The notes: generated from the sequence alone by a model not told the origin. Positions 11,728-24,900 are shown, counted from the first letter of the stretch. The stretch is 64,000 nt of DNA from Agrocybe praecox (GCA_964017145.1 OZ024843.1:3800443-3864442), one strand, 5' to 3'. A program made the numbers and translations.

Positions 11728-13405
11728 CTAAAGTGCTTCGGCTTTTACTGTATGTCTGCCGCTTTCCACGTCCATGTCGCGCTGCGTTGGAAATTGGGTT
11801 AGCTGATATTTAAGTATGAAAAGAAGAGAACGAAAGAAACCCTTCCACGTACTGAAAGATCAACCTTTCCGTCCGCTGCCCATGGCCCACGTACCATCGT
11901 AGCGTCCGTGGTACGTTCTGTCACCCGCGAGACCTGGAGACGCATGCCGACTGACTCGGTTTGCATAGAGCCTCCAGTCGAGCCGTTGTTCAGGGATTTA
12001 CGTCCATTGAGGGTTGCCAGCAAACTGTTCGAGTATCTAGACAGAAAAAAAAAAACAGAACCTTAGTCGATGCACTTTGCAGTAGAAATCGACACTCACA
12101 GTTTTGCGAGGATAAAGGCGGGAACGTAGTGGTAGTTGTCTGCAGGATAAGCAACAAACAGGGCAAGATCTATGCCGGCGCAGATCACGGTAATGCTACC
12201 AGTCTGAATGGCGTTGATGATGAGTCTGTTGAACAAATTTTCCGTGCGCGACCAGGGTGTTCTTGATTTTGCTGTGAGGAGCTAAAAATCGGAATATAGT
12301 CAGTCATAAATCTATATGAAGCTCGATATATGTGTTGCCAGGACATACAATGTAAAGCATAGCGGCGGAAATGAGGATGTCCACGGTAAAGCTTCCTGCC
12401 AACCAGTACTAAACAAAGTTGTTGCATTAGAGGAATCCTTAATAATGAAAGTGCCCATAGGACCTGCCTCAAATGCCGGGTGCAACTCCAATAATCTTTT
12501 TTGGGTTTTGTCGAACTGAATCTATAAAAAGAAATCTTCAGCGCCTGTTTGATATAGCAGAGTACGGCACTTACGACAATGGAGGTAACAATAGCAGTTG
12601 CACCTTGCGAGACAGCAATCTATACGTTTCCTTTAGCGAAAATATTTTTGGGTGCCAGTTCTCATAAGAACTGACCAGAGAGATGACCACAGCCAATCCT
12701 CGCATCACTTTTGATGGTGCGAGTACCCAGATACGCCTTGACTATTATTAGATAATGTATTGACCTTTTGTCGATATTTATGGCTCACCAAGAATAGAAT
12801 AGCTGTACGATGGAGGACACTTAGAATAGGCGGTGTCAGTCAACGGATAGATCCTGTCAAAGGCTAGAATACTCACCTAATCCAGCAAACAAAGGAACGG
12901 TGGCGGCGCTCCAAGGGGAATCTCTGAGGAAGACAGTGGCATCGGCCCAGTTTCCGACGGTATAGTACCAAGTGACATGCGTGGTAATAACGGTTTGAGC
13001 AATGTCAATCATCAAGACAATGTAGACTGTTTTTTCGAGATAAGAGCGTGCAGGGATAAATAATTGAAAATTTTACCTAGTAGACGGATCGAAAGCCTGT
13101 CGTGTCCGAAATGGTTTTGGAAATACCCTAGGGCGAGGGTATTAGAAATCTGCAGCGAGATCGATTTTCCGTATGGCACTCACAGACTTGCACGATAAGA
13201 GTGCCCATCAGCAACCAGTTGAGCCATGAACCAACGGCCTTGCAAAAACATCGATTAGTGGAATGTACACATCACTGAGAAAGATTATGTATACCAAGGG
13301 CCCGAAGCTAGAGAAAAAAAAATCTAGTGAGCCGTCTTAGAGAACTTTGAAAACGTACATCTGGGGAGCACTGGGTAGGACAAGTGCAGAAGCGGCATCT
13401 GACAT
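11728..13405 (-). CDS. DUF6534-type multi-helix membrane protein A
   Basis: A basidiomycete-expanded integral membrane protein family of unknown function, with about seven predicted helices and a cytosolic tail. Visible pieces in order are the start MSDAASALVLPSAPQ, FGPL, the first helix AVGSWLNWLLMGTLIVQV, the family motif YFQNHFGHDRLS, a helix with HVTWYYTVGNW, RIWVL, and the tail hallmark SLLATLNGRKS-type (here LATLNGRKSLNNG). The last intron uses GTACGT and a GCTAAC branch site; splicing it gives a C-terminus VDLSRDMDVESGRHTVKAEA followed by TAG at 11728-11730. If that intron is retained, the protein instead ends near 11799. It is a paralogue of 23219-24900, and the two flank the pair of GMC oxidoreductase genes. 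A transport or receptor role has been suggested for such proteins only by topology. Confidence 0.85.
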
Positions 13406-14993
13406 TGTCGATGTACAGTCAGAATATTAAGGAGAGGGATGGAAATAGGTGGAATTGTATCAAGACTGGTACCCTACTCGGGGCTAAGGCCCCTACCTGG
13501 GATTTTGTGTGTCTTAAGACTGGGTAGAATTGTGTCCGTTTGGATCTTTGATCAGACGGCTTGACATATTTGTATGCCTCGTGTCCTTCGGAGGATGCAA
13601 GGATCGCCAGATGGAAGCATTGGGCATAAATATTCGCAGTGCATGTGGCGCATCACTCCCTGATATCACTCGGTGATTTATCCCCCTCTGTTCTAATGTG
13701 GGCTTATTTTCATACGATAACAGCGTTTGGTATACGTTTTAATATGAATATCCAGTATGTTTACAAGCTAGGATTTTATGTACAAGAGTTCAGGTCTTTT
13801 CTTGAATTCCTCCAGTAACTACGAAGCCTGAGGTAATTGGGTCTCCATCGCAGTCGGTTGCGCTAATATTTTATTCAATGCAATGCCTTTTTTTTCTAGA
13901 TCCTATCAGGAGACGCTTTTCTTTGGTCCATCCTTTTTCGAAAGTGCAAAAATCAAGGAAAAATCACAGGCATTACAGTCTACAGAGGAACTGATCATGT
14001 TCAGGTACGATTTCTGATGGCAGTGATCCAAGTAATATATATGAATAATGAAATTTTGAAACATCATTGTAGGGACCTTAATTTTGTGACCTTGTAGCTC
14101 TTTGCTGTCATATGTGTGGGCCCGTTCTCCGCCCCTCCGTATCCCGTATCGTTTTGCATGCTCTCGTTCGTATCACGATTTGATGCGGTGACAGCCAAGA
14201 TCGATAGGATATGATCAGAAGGGGACGTCGGACAACATATATTTTATCGTCATCATTTCAGTTATTTCATCTCAATTGCATCTCAATAGATCTCAATGGA
14301 TCCTTGAAAATTGGTCTCCGAAGACAACCTAAATGCTACTCAACATAGCATACTAAGCCTACATATGCTTAGATAGTCTTTCTTACCAGGACAGCCTCTC
14401 ATTCTAACAGATTCCTGATGAACCAAGGCTGCCGCAAGTCAAGGACTACCGCAGGTGCAACATTCACTTAAATGCGACACTGCGTCATCACAGTTCCATC
14501 TGGACCGATATGATCCCAATAAAACACTCAATACATATTTGCAATCATGTCAAGAAGAAGATATGTGCATTGAGTACTTTCTTGAATACATACGCGGTCA
14601 GTAACTAAACCTTCCTTTCAACAAATTTGCTCGCGAGCTCTTACCGCTCGTCTGGGAAAGGAAGGAACAAGAAGGAACATCGTCAAAATTATTGAGTAGT
14701 GGAATGACGAAAATATCGGAATGTTGGCCTGGTCATTAGAAACTAGTGAACATATTTACATTGATAGAAGAATCTATGAGATTCGTGTAGATGACAGGAA
14801 GAAATATCAAAAAATTCAAAGTCCTACCATGTATGCCGGGCCATATGTTATAAGGATCAGCCCCTCTAAGAATAGCGCGCTAAATTAGTCGAGTGGATAG
14901 TCACAATGGCAGACGAACCTATTTATTTACGTGCATAGCATATACATTTACATTTGCTAGAGTCATTTCAGTCATAATGTCCCGATTGTCAGG
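13406..14993. other. Intergenic region between membrane protein A and GMC gene 1
   Basis: About 1.6 kb. No open frame with family features is seen on either strand. An ATCTCAAT motif occurs three times within about 40 bp near 14270-14300. The left part serves as promoter for the gene ending at 11728. Confidence 0.5.
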
Positions 14994-17900
14994 TTAAAGA
15001 TCCAATTTTCCCTTCACGAGGTCCGCAGCTAGATGTAACAGAAATGTGAGAACCAGAAAAAACCCGATTTTTTCTATATTGTACGCACTAATTTCTCCGA
15101 TAGCGTAAGCCGTAGCTAATCAGATAGACCTTTTAGTTTACTCGACGATCTGAAAGGACGATACACACCTTGCAAATGAGCCCCAAAGTGGAGGGGAAGG
15201 ATGGACACATCTGCTACGCGAAGGTTTGCAGTGCCGTAAACCTGAACATCATCGTAAGCTAAATCAGAAATAAAGAAGTAAAGGTGCAACCCGACCTTGA
15301 GCTTCGTATCGACAACACCTCCGTCTTCACGAGGAAGTAATGCGCAAACACCAACAGGGTCTGATAGACGAGAAGCGGAAAAAAGAAGTCAATAAATAGA
15401 ACAGTTCAAGCAAACAAAGACTCCGGTCGGCGGTGCCTTGATACTTGCGGTAAGACGTGCTAAAGCTGGCCTTGAGATAGTCTAAGGGATACGATACAGT
15501 CAGCCAAGATGGCATGGCGAGTTTAGATGTCAGAGACAATACTTGCCTGCGATTTGCTCGTCAGTCTCAATCTGTGGACCGGGAAACCTTTCTCCATCTG
15601 TGTTCATGTCAATTGGCATTTCCTGTTAGCGAAGCGTGGGGTTTACCCATTAAATAGCTCTTCAAAGGCTCTGTCTGCACGATGCGGCGCGTGAACTTGA
15701 AGATTTCGGTGAACAAGCGGATATCTGTAAGAGACGTTTCAGTCAAACAAAAAAGTATTTTAGTAGGAGAACAACGAAACAAACCATGTTCTTCCTCAAA
15801 GTAGTGAGGATCAATCGTGGGAGGAACAAAAGGGTCTTTAGATTTGATATGCTACCGGCGAAAATCAGGAATCGGTGATAATGAAAACACTACGATCAGA
15901 AGTACTTACGATCGATCCGCGAGAGAAGGGTAGGTTAAACAAGGACGACATGGATATGTATTTCTTTCCAGGCTTCGCAAGTCCTACGTTCAAACAAAGA
16001 CGTCAGTGCCAAAAATATACCATATAAAAAAACAATTACCGGGTACAGGAATCGCCGTTTGTGACAATACAAACTCGACGTCTGATACTCCTTCCTTGAT
16101 GCGCTCGAGTTGGAGCTTGTATTGCTTCACGTAAGAAGGCGAATATTTTCCACCTTCGATGCCAGCATTAATCGACTTCTCCAAATCCGCGTAGATTTTT
16201 GCAGCGTCGGACGTGATATCCGTAAGAGGTACGAAGGATATCATATATAGCGACATTCCAAACACGCCTTCGCCTTTCGTAGCACTGCGATAATTCCGTG
16301 AGATAATCTTGTTATGTTCAATAGGAAGAAGGCGCGTACAAGAGTTGAGCTTGCTTGCCAAGTTCAGCAGAATCGAGCATGCAATCGAAAGTAGTAACTT
16401 TTTCTTGCTTCGTTTCGCATACCTCTGCGCATCAAGTTATAAGCGTGTTACAGTGAATGTGACTATATCCGTACCAAAAGTATTTGCTGTGTAGACGTGC
16501 TCCTGAAGATTGCTGCCAACGGCCGGAAGGTCTACTTTGACTTCGACGCCAACTTTTTCGAGGATTTCCTTATTACCGATGCCTGACAGCTCCAAAATCT
16601 AGAATAAGATGTATATGAGTCAGTTGAAATAGGTGGTTCCTGAGCTCGAGTTCATACTTGAGGGTTGGTGATAGTACTGGAAGTTCAAATGTCTGAAAAG
16701 GCGGCAAGGTTCGAGATGAAGAAGAAACATACCCGGCAGACAAGATAACCTCTTTCCCGACAAGAGCAATAAACTTCTGTCCCTCGTACAAGAATTCAAC
16801 GCCAGTTATCGTTAAGATACCGTCCTCATTTTTTGTTGATTCTAGCTTTGTGACGGCCGCTGAAGTCAAGACCGTGAAATTCGTGCGACATGCATTGGGA
16901 GCGTAGTATTTCTAACAGGAACATTAGCATATACACCGACTCGTGATCGTTGACTTACATTGGCAGCGTAAGACCGAGTACGCGTCAAAGGGTCAACTGA
17001 GATAGGGCACAACCATGTCCCTCGATGCTATTTCATGCTGAGGGCCAAGTATGCATAGAATAGGGAGTGGGTGCTTACATCTCCGGAGAACTGATTGAAC
17101 AGAAAGTCAGTGGTACCCTCTGCAACAAATCAAACACAAAAAAGACGTACAGGCTCTTTAGCTCTTTGAATACCCAAGTTAGCCAAAGTCTGAAAAGGCC
17201 CATTGATCAGAGCTGATATCGTCTATAAATAGACTGGGATATACATCATGGTAAGGTTTTTCGAAGCCGGACTGCGTCAAGGGATATCCAACCACGATGG
17301 GACCTGAACAGAATTAGGGATATAACGCAGAAAGAGATAACAAATCACACCGTCTTTTCCGTGCTGTTTCAAATCATAGCTCATTGCTTCGTGCTTGACT
17401 TTTGGCTCGACGAATCGTTCCGATTTCAAGTGATATTTTTTGAGCAAATCGAAGTTCCACCCTTTGTTTCCTAGCCTCTCGAGTGCTGTATTACAATGAC
17501 GTCGTCACCACTTTTTAGTATCGATAAAATCACGAATGTCGAAAATTACCGTCGACATCACCCCTAGACGGTAGGTGGTATTGGAAGTAGTTGATTGCAG
17601 AGCTCCCTCCTAGACCCTTGCCACTACACGAACATGCGAGTTAGAACTGGGGCAGTCGTGGAGAAAGAGAAGGTAGACAACGTACCGCGGCCAGACAATC
17701 TGCCTGTCCTTCACATAAGGTTGTGGGACCTAATTACGGTTAAGGTGTCGCCAAATGAGCACGATTAGGCGTTACGCACTGTCGTATAATCCCAGTCGTA
17801 TTTCGGGTTCTTGAAGTGGCTACCAAAGGCAGCAGGCGTCACTTTGATACTGTCTTGGGTGGAGATACAACCTATGGTAGAATGATAAACTCACGGATTG

Positions 17901-18261
17901 CTGGGTCGTCCAGGTTCTGGGACCCTCCTTCCAGAACGAGCACACTGACTGTTGGATCTTCCGTCAGACGCGTAGCCAAGACAAGTCCTGTAGTCTATTA
18001 TTGTCTTCATGAGCTCATAGGAAACAATGACTCTTGTTACAAGACATACTCCGCCACCTGAATTGAGCATGTGAGAAGGAAATTTTATTAAAGGACACAC
18101 AGTTCAAGAAACGTACCAACGACAATATAATCGAATGTCTTTCCTGCAACGTCGACAATAGTAGCTACGGATCGAGCTGGAGGCGTTGTCGTAGGGACAG
18201 ATTCAGACGGCTGAGAGGTGTTGACCTCTGACCTGATGCGCCAGTCCATGTCGTTGCCCAT
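14994..18261 (-). CDS. GMC-family FAD oxidoreductase 1 (aryl-alcohol oxidase-like), no signal peptide
   Basis: Flavin-dependent alcohol oxidase or dehydrogenase. The start MGNDMDWRIRSEVNTSQ leads into a polar segment, not a signal peptide, so it is probably intracellular. The FAD-binding motif FDYIVVGGGTTGLVLATRL is assembled over two introns, followed by LVLEGGSQN and a KYDWDYTT segment. The catalytic C-terminus reads YHPVGVCALLPREDGG, YGTANLRVADVSILPLHFGA and HLQ, ending ADLVKGKLDL with TAA at 14994-14996. The first catalytic His is encoded across an unusual GC-AG intron (15361-15448). The usual GT after HPV is GV. The gene has many short introns; every junction I checked stays in frame. 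It lies on the same strand as GMC gene 2, between the two DUF6534 genes. Its substrate is unknown; oxidation of a cluster alcohol intermediate is an inference. Confidence 0.9.
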
Positions 18262-19629
18262 GATGAATATACGTTGAATAATGAAGTTGTTCGTTCAGGA
18301 TACGATACATGCTGATAAAGCGTTAAATATCCTGTCAATCGGTTATTTTAAAGGTATAGGCGGCGAGCGTGATCTTGTTGACAACGCATGAATGGAGTTA
18401 GACTGAGCCCGCCCCTGTTGAAAGAACATTTGATGGCTTCTTCGTGGTAATGCATCGGCAAAGACGCGATGGTTTCAAAACCGGAGTCTTTACAGGGTCA
18501 AACAACTAGAGAAAATGTTGAAAGTAAATAGCATATGCATGCTTCTTTTAGTCGACGCTTAAAGTAAAAGAGGGAGCGAAAGTGGAGGGGAGTTGGACAG
18601 AAAGTTGAAGACCCAAGACCACCCATTTTGGCTTGGTAGAAAGAACTGCGTCAGTTTCCATTCATCTTTGAGATGTAACTCGGGAGATAGCCTGTGGGTT
18701 TCAGTCGATGAAGAGAGTAAAGGATCCATTGGTAGTCAATCTTCCAGGAAAAGTCTTGGTTGTTTAGGACCGGCATTTTCAAGACCTTCGCTTCCTTGTG
18801 GAATCCAGATATTCATCATTAACATGAAGCAGCAACATATTTTTCGAAATTGTCGAGGGTATGGATCGATTTGATGCAGAATTGCTTCCGTGTGCTCCTC
18901 CGTGCGACCGGATATTGAAGGTCCGATCTCGCGCCGAGAGCAGCCGAGCGCTCACGTAATTGACCTACTGAAGAAGGCCCGCGGAGGTTTCCGCACGATC
19001 TTGACTCAACTTTTACTCTCCTAGAAAATAATCAATATAAATGTCTTTTTACTACTATTTTTTCTCAGCGAAAACAGGTAGTATCGCGCTGTCCATTTGT
19101 GCTATAACCGACGTGATGTCGGGCTTCCCACATATGGCATGAGAGGAATTTATTTCTCCGAGAAAATGCCAGCACCGGAGAATATTGGGAGAATAAGCAA
19201 AGAATAAGATACTACTTGTCCAGTCACTAGTTGAAGTTCGACATTTAGTTAGCTGTAACGTTTATTTCAGCTCAAGCCTCATACGAAGCTATTACCCGCT
19301 ATACTATACTCCCACATCATACCCCTTTTGCTCTGCTTTCAATGGGGGCAAACCAAGGGTCAAACTTTAAACTAGGTCTTCTAAATATTTCGAATGGCCC
19401 GACGCCGTGAAGAAATTCAGCGCTCATTACGTAGTTCTCACCCCTATTACATTGTTCGAAATTGTCTACCATAATAAATAGATTACACCGTATATAGTAA
19501 GTGGCATAAAGTTCGTCGAACCAAAAAAAAAAAGATATAAGTTAGGAGCTGCCAAAAGCAAAAGGAGCGTATGTTAACTCTAATTGACCTGAAATAAGGC
19601 CTGGGGGGGATTTGACAAAGGGCAGTAGT
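18262..19629. other. Intergenic region between the two GMC genes
   Basis: About 1.4 kb containing the promoter of GMC gene 1 and the 3' flank of GMC gene 2. An open frame at 18593-18874 shows no family features and no exon partners. Confidence 0.5.
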
Positions 19630-21884
19630 CTACCAGGATTGCTTAATAAGATCGGCACCACGCTCAGCAATAGCGAAGACGGCGGCTTGGATATGGGCGG
19701 CGGGGATGTATGGCTGATGTGATAGCACATTAGTTATAACGAACAACACCTTGAGAGAGAATCATTTGTGACTTACGAAAATGGAAGCATCCACGACACG
19801 GACGCCAACTGCGCCCTTCAAGTTCAGCTTGGAGTCCAAGGGCGCGGTGATATCATAGGATCTGCCGGCCTTGACTGTTGAGGCGGAGTGATAGAAGGTG
19901 GTCGCTTGGCTTCGAATGTAGGCGATAATGTCGTCATCAGTCTTAGCAGCACCAAGGACGCCGTATGGCTGTAAAGTGTAACCTTTCCAAGGTGACAGGG
20001 AGAACATTGTCTTTGCGGTCTTGATAGCTGTGAGCATGATCTGAACATCAAGTGGGTTGGTCAAGAATCCAGTGTCGATGATGGGGGCCTCGAAAGGATC
20101 CGAGGATTTCAAGGTCACGCTTCCACCTGATAGACGTTACAGAAAAAGTTAGAGCGGGTACACAAGCAATACTTAGAACAACAGCTTACGGGATGCGGGG
20201 GACATGACACCTTTGACAACACTGACGAAGTTACCAGAAGTGGGTGCAGGAACGGCATAAGAAGCAAATTGGTTCTACAACGACAATGAAGCACATCAGA
20301 GTTAGAGCAGCCAAGGAGCACAAAAACCAACGTACGACGGGGTATAGTTCAAAATGAGCGGAAGTGGGTCCTGCAGAAGGATCGGGGGTAAAGAATGAAA
20401 ATAGTGATGCTGAAGCGCGCAACCATGCGAATAAGTTTCCAGACACATTTGCGTATCGGCCACTTTTTGAATTAATCCATTGCGTGAGGAGGTCCGTTGC
20501 CAAGGTCTCGTTGTAGGAAATAGCATCCAGGGTGTCGGTCGAGTTGACATACCACTGACTTCCGAGCAACACGTGGTCCTGGAGGTCCTGTCCGACGAAA
20601 GGAGAGGTGATGACAGGGCTGATCTTGAGCTTCAAGAGAGTAAGCGGATTTCCGACACCGCTAAGATGTAAAATCTGAGGAGTGTTGATGGCACCTGCGG
20701 ACAAGATCACTTCCTTGGTCGCTTTTACAGTGAAGCGGGAACCATTTTGGCTTTGGGCCATTTCGACGGAGCGTAAATCAGGAGTCCTGAAGATGCCGGC
20801 GACATTGATGAGCCTGGTAACGTGTGTGTCGAGAATAACGTCGAGGTTGGCACGATCAATATTAGGATGAATAAAAGCCGTAGCCGAGCTGCTGCGAATT
20901 CCGTTTCCAGCTGTGGATTGAATGTAGCCTGTCAGAAATCAGCTCTTTAGAATCCTTATCATTTGTGAATGGGAAACGCGGCTTACTCATTCCAATAGTA
21001 TTACCAGCGTTATTGTCAGGGTTAAAGGCGAACTGAGAAGGACTGACTTCCGTTGTGTTAACCAGCATTTGGTCAATGGGAGTCGGGGTGGCATAAACAG
21101 TCGTCTTCAGGGGTCCATCTTGCCCATGAGCACTAGCAATAATCTGACCATCGGTGTTATGACCGTCGACTGGTCTCGTAAAGCCTTCCGACTGGGATGA
21201 ACATAAGCGCCCGTCCTTCCCACAAAAATAGACTATAAAAAGGCTCACCTTCTTGAAATAGGGCAAAATATTATTCCAGGACCAACCATCGTCGCCAGTG
21301 TAGCTTGCCATACGATCAAAGTCATCACGTGATCCGCGCGTATACGCCAGGAAATCTGAACCAACAAAGTTAGCGACTTGAAACCGGGAAGACGACTCTG
21401 AGACTCACTAATAGCACTGGAACCACCGAGAACGCGTCCTCTTGGGTACGCCAAAGTGCGCTGAGACAGACCCGCTTGCGGCGCAGTCTGGTAGTCCCAA
21501 ATCAACGACGTATTGCTCATAGCGTTGGGGGCCGCGTAGGGAATTTCCAGAGCCATGACACCCTCATCGCTGCAGAGCCAGACCCGTGTTATCTTCAAAG
21601 TCTTTTTCCAGAAATATGACACGAGCAACTCACTTGCCGCCCGCTTCGATCAACAAGACCGTGAATTGGGAATTCTCAGAGAGTCTCGCTGCGACCACGT
21701 TTCCAGCGGTACCACCTGCAGAAAATTAGCAAAATGCGCGTAAGGCAAACCGGAAAGTTTTTCACCCACCTCCAACGACGATAAAGTCATACTGAGACTT
21801 CAACTGCGATGGGCCAGTCACGAACTTCGCACTGGCTGGTCCGGCCAGGAAACACAGCAAAAGACACAGAAACGGGGACCGCAT
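19630..21884 (-). CDS. Secreted GMC-family FAD oxidoreductase 2 (aryl-alcohol oxidase-like)
   Basis: A GMC oxidoreductase of about 600 aa. The start MRSPFLCLLLCFLAGPASA is a clear signal peptide with an ASA-type cleavage site, so the product should be secreted. Then come the FAD motif YDFIVVGGGTAGNVVAARLS, LLIEAGG, the GMC signature YPRGRVLGGSSAI, and a second signature GAINTPQILHLSGVG. The catalytic C-terminal part reads FYHSASTVKAG and GVRVVDASIF, then AAHIQAAVFAIAERGADLI, ending KQSW with TAG at 19630-19632. The HPVGT-type segment is altered to YHSAST, and both catalytic His positions appear present. Several short introns occur. It differs in targeting from GMC gene 1, so the two are not simple redundant copies. 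Aryl-alcohol oxidase, pyranose dehydrogenase or another GMC substrate type cannot be told apart by eye. Confidence 0.92.
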
Positions 21885-23218
21885 CAGGAATGTTCACGGG
21901 CAATAATTAAGGAGAGACCTTCTGCTCAATGTGCCATACATTACTTTATAGCAACGCCTGATTAACTCCAATTGGATTTTTGCAGGTACGCAGACGATCC
22001 TGGACCTCTTGCGATGAGAGGTCGTATAGGCACCAACTCGTCTATCTGACGGGGTTCGATATCGGCTGTCGGAAACACCGTGACGGTGTTTCTTGCCTGG
22101 TTCTTTTGGCGTCCCTCTGGCGTGAATGTTTCAGACTCCTTTCTGCTCATAATCACATCAAGAAAATGCAAAATCGATCCGATTCTGAGGAACCATTCCC
22201 TGGCTCATGTAAAAAACCAAGTCCAACGAGATCGCCAAGTTCAAAGTCCAATTAAAATATTTCAAAAAATCACTGAAAAATTAACGCACGGTGCAAGCCT
22301 AGCGCAAGCGCCAAATCAGGCCAAATCAGGCTTTGCCGTGATTTTTTATCGAGCGGCAATCATGTAGAGAAGGTGATCCAGGTACCATGGTTGCAATCAG
22401 GCAAATGCATATGCATTTGTCAATCTCGAAAATAAATATCTTCAAAGTTCACAGATGTGAGGTTAAAAACGTTTGACTTATTACACATGTATATGCCAAT
22501 AGGATGTCACATGAGATTCATATGTGCGACGTTCGTCTGACCACATGTACACATACTTTTCCCTGTTTGGCGTCTTTTCCACTCGGCTGCTTCGCGATAA
22601 TCCACCTCTGAAACACCTGAAAACCGTAAATTTCTCTGAATTGAGTAGAGGGAGAGCAACAACAACAACAAAAAAAAAGAAGATAGAGATTACCCTGCGT
22701 GAGCGTGCATACGTAAGAGGCGGACAAGATCTAAAGCTCCTTCGATCCCAAACAAATTGATAATTAGGTACAACATCCGCCGCAAACCCGACTGAGTCGG
22801 ACTGATAGGATGCTGAATCTTTCTAAGAATTAGCCCAAAAATGTATGATATGTGCTTATTCTAGAATGTATTTACCCTATGGCTCATAGATTGCAATTTT
22901 GTAGGGTTGACAGCCCAAAGGTCTCTGTTGTGCAATAAAAACTACCAGTACTTGAAGGGTAACCAATATGCAAATACTCTGGGTGATTTACAGGCCCCTG
23001 TACTAGAAATTTCTTATTCTTGAGGCACAGGAGGCAGCAACATCATCTAACACCACACCACGCAACAAGCCCGCCTAATCGCAGAGTGATAAATGGTGCA
23101 TCAACCCGCACAGCGCTTAGCATTGGCAGATTTGACGCCAGGCTCGACATCGACCATAGAGCCTTCCTGTATGTAGTACAAAAACAATCTTCAGTAGACA
23201 TAAGAGAAAATTTATAAA
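21885..23218. other. Intergenic region with an 18-bp perfect palindrome
   Basis: No gene is supported. A perfect palindrome CAAATGCATATGCATTTG lies at 22402-22419, upstream of GMC gene 2, and could be a hairpin or a symmetric factor site. A CAACAACAACA/poly-A low-complexity stretch lies near 22660-22680 and explains the cysteine-rich antisense frame there. A CCAAATCAGG decamer is doubled at about 22311-22330. Confidence 0.5.
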
Positions 23219-24900
23219 TCAAATACTTGCGTCGGATAATGGTTCCTTCCTTTTGGCTTCGGACCACTCACCACCAGGAGATGGTATATTCGTGTCTGAA
23301 GTTGTAGTAGTTCGTTGAGTAAGCCGGGAAACCTCGAGGCGAATCCCAATAGATTCAGGTGGGACGGACGACAACGTTGTCGTCCTTATCCCAACGCTCT
23401 TCCGGCCGTTCAATGTTGCTAGAAGACTTATTGTATATCTACAAAGGAGTCGATGTCGCATTTAGGCGTTAAAGTCAATAATGAGCTAAGAATACGTACA
23501 GTTTTCCGAGAATATACGCGCTGAGATAGATAACTTTGAGTCAGAATTTGGCAAGCTAGAGCAACCAATGGCAGTGGTACTCACGGGACATAATGATAAT
23601 TATAAGAGGTATACGCAACAAAGAGTGCTAGATCTATTCCAGCAGCTATGACCGTGATCAACCCAGTGCGAATGGCGTTGATAATCAATTTATTTATCAA
23701 GCTCTCTGTTCGTGCCAATGGGTTTCGCTCTTTCGCGTCGTAAAGCTTTTCGTCACGTTCAGTAATCATATTCCGCCTTTGTAAAGCCAATCCACGTACA
23801 ATGTAAATCATAGATACCGTTATTAGGATGTCTACCGTGAAACTCCCAGCAAGCCAGAACTAGAACCTGTATATTTAGAACAGACTCCCAATCGGAAAGA
23901 ACTCCCCGCGCACCTCAAATGCAGGATGCAGTTGGAGCAGCCTCTCTTGCGTGCGATCGAATTCGATCTGCGTGGGCATACGCGCTTTACAATTTGACTG
24001 AACAAACGAACAGCAGAGTTACTTACAACAATCGAGCTAACAATAGCCGTACCTGCCTGGGCCATGGCAAGCTTGTGGAGTGCGACCAAACAATGGATTA
24101 ATCCATGGAACTGACTATGAGATTACCAGGAGACTTACCAACGCAATAATAAGCGATACGCAGCGCATGCGAAAAGTATGGGAAAGGACCCAGATACGCC
24201 TGAAATAGCACTGGTCAGATACAGAGTAAACGATAGGCGTGTTGGAGAAGGTGAACCATACCATGCGTAGAAAAGCTGGACAGTACCCGAAACTGTTAAC
24301 TACGCGTCAGGAAAGCGAGTTAGGTATCTGAGAAGGGAGGCACTTACCAAGTCCAGCCAACAATGGGGTCATAGGCCCACTCCATGGGGTATCCTCCAAG
24401 AATACCATGGGTCGGCCCCAGTTCGCTATGGCATAGAACCACGTCAAATGTGTGGAAACCACCGTCTGGAGGATGTCTAAGGTCACTGTGAAGTATACTA
24501 AAATAAAAAGGTCGTGTCAGAGGTATTGCCAATGCTGACGTTTAACGTTAACCAACCTAAAAACTTAACGGCAACTTTATCATTCGAGAAGTGAGTCTGG
24601 AAGTAATCTATAATTGTTAAATATAACATTGAGAAGCTGACAGAGCCAAAAATAAGATCCCACGTACATAGTTGGACGATGAGTGTTCCCATTAACAGCC
24701 AATTAATCCATGATCCTATAATCTGAAATGTTCGAGATTATTAGTGGCCTTTGAAAAACGAGAATCCAGGATTACCAAAGGCCCGACACTGTTACTTATA
24801 ATTCAATCATCATATCTGGTTGCAAGAACTGATGCTAAACATACGCTGTGTTTGCGTCTGGAAGCAGAATGACGGCTGGGGAATCGTCAAAAGCCTCCAT
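23219..24900 (-). CDS. DUF6534-type multi-helix membrane protein B
   Basis: Paralogue of 11728-13405. It begins MEAFDDSPAVILLPDANTAY, followed by VGPLIIGSWINWLLMGTLIV-type first helix residues, YFQTHFSNDKVAVKF, a helix with LDILQTVVSTHLTWFYAI, RIWVLSHTFRMRCVS, the ERLLQLHPAFEV segment, a helix AGSFTVDILITVSMIYI and the tail hallmark ISLLATLNGRKS. The tail is Ser/Thr-rich and ends SDASI with TGA at 23219-23221. About eight or more short introns are present. Family members have no proven biochemical role. Topology suggests a receptor- or transporter-like membrane protein. It is transcribed divergently from the UbiA gene. Confidence 0.86.

Noticed and set aside
17880..18120. Apparent frameshift at the FAD-binding Gly motif of GMC gene 1
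   Set aside because: Using the acceptor AATAATAG instead of the later CTACAG restores GGGTTGLVLA in frame.
22518..22727. Cys-rich small open frame
   Set aside because: It arises from the CAACAACAA/poly-A low-complexity stretch and has no other support.
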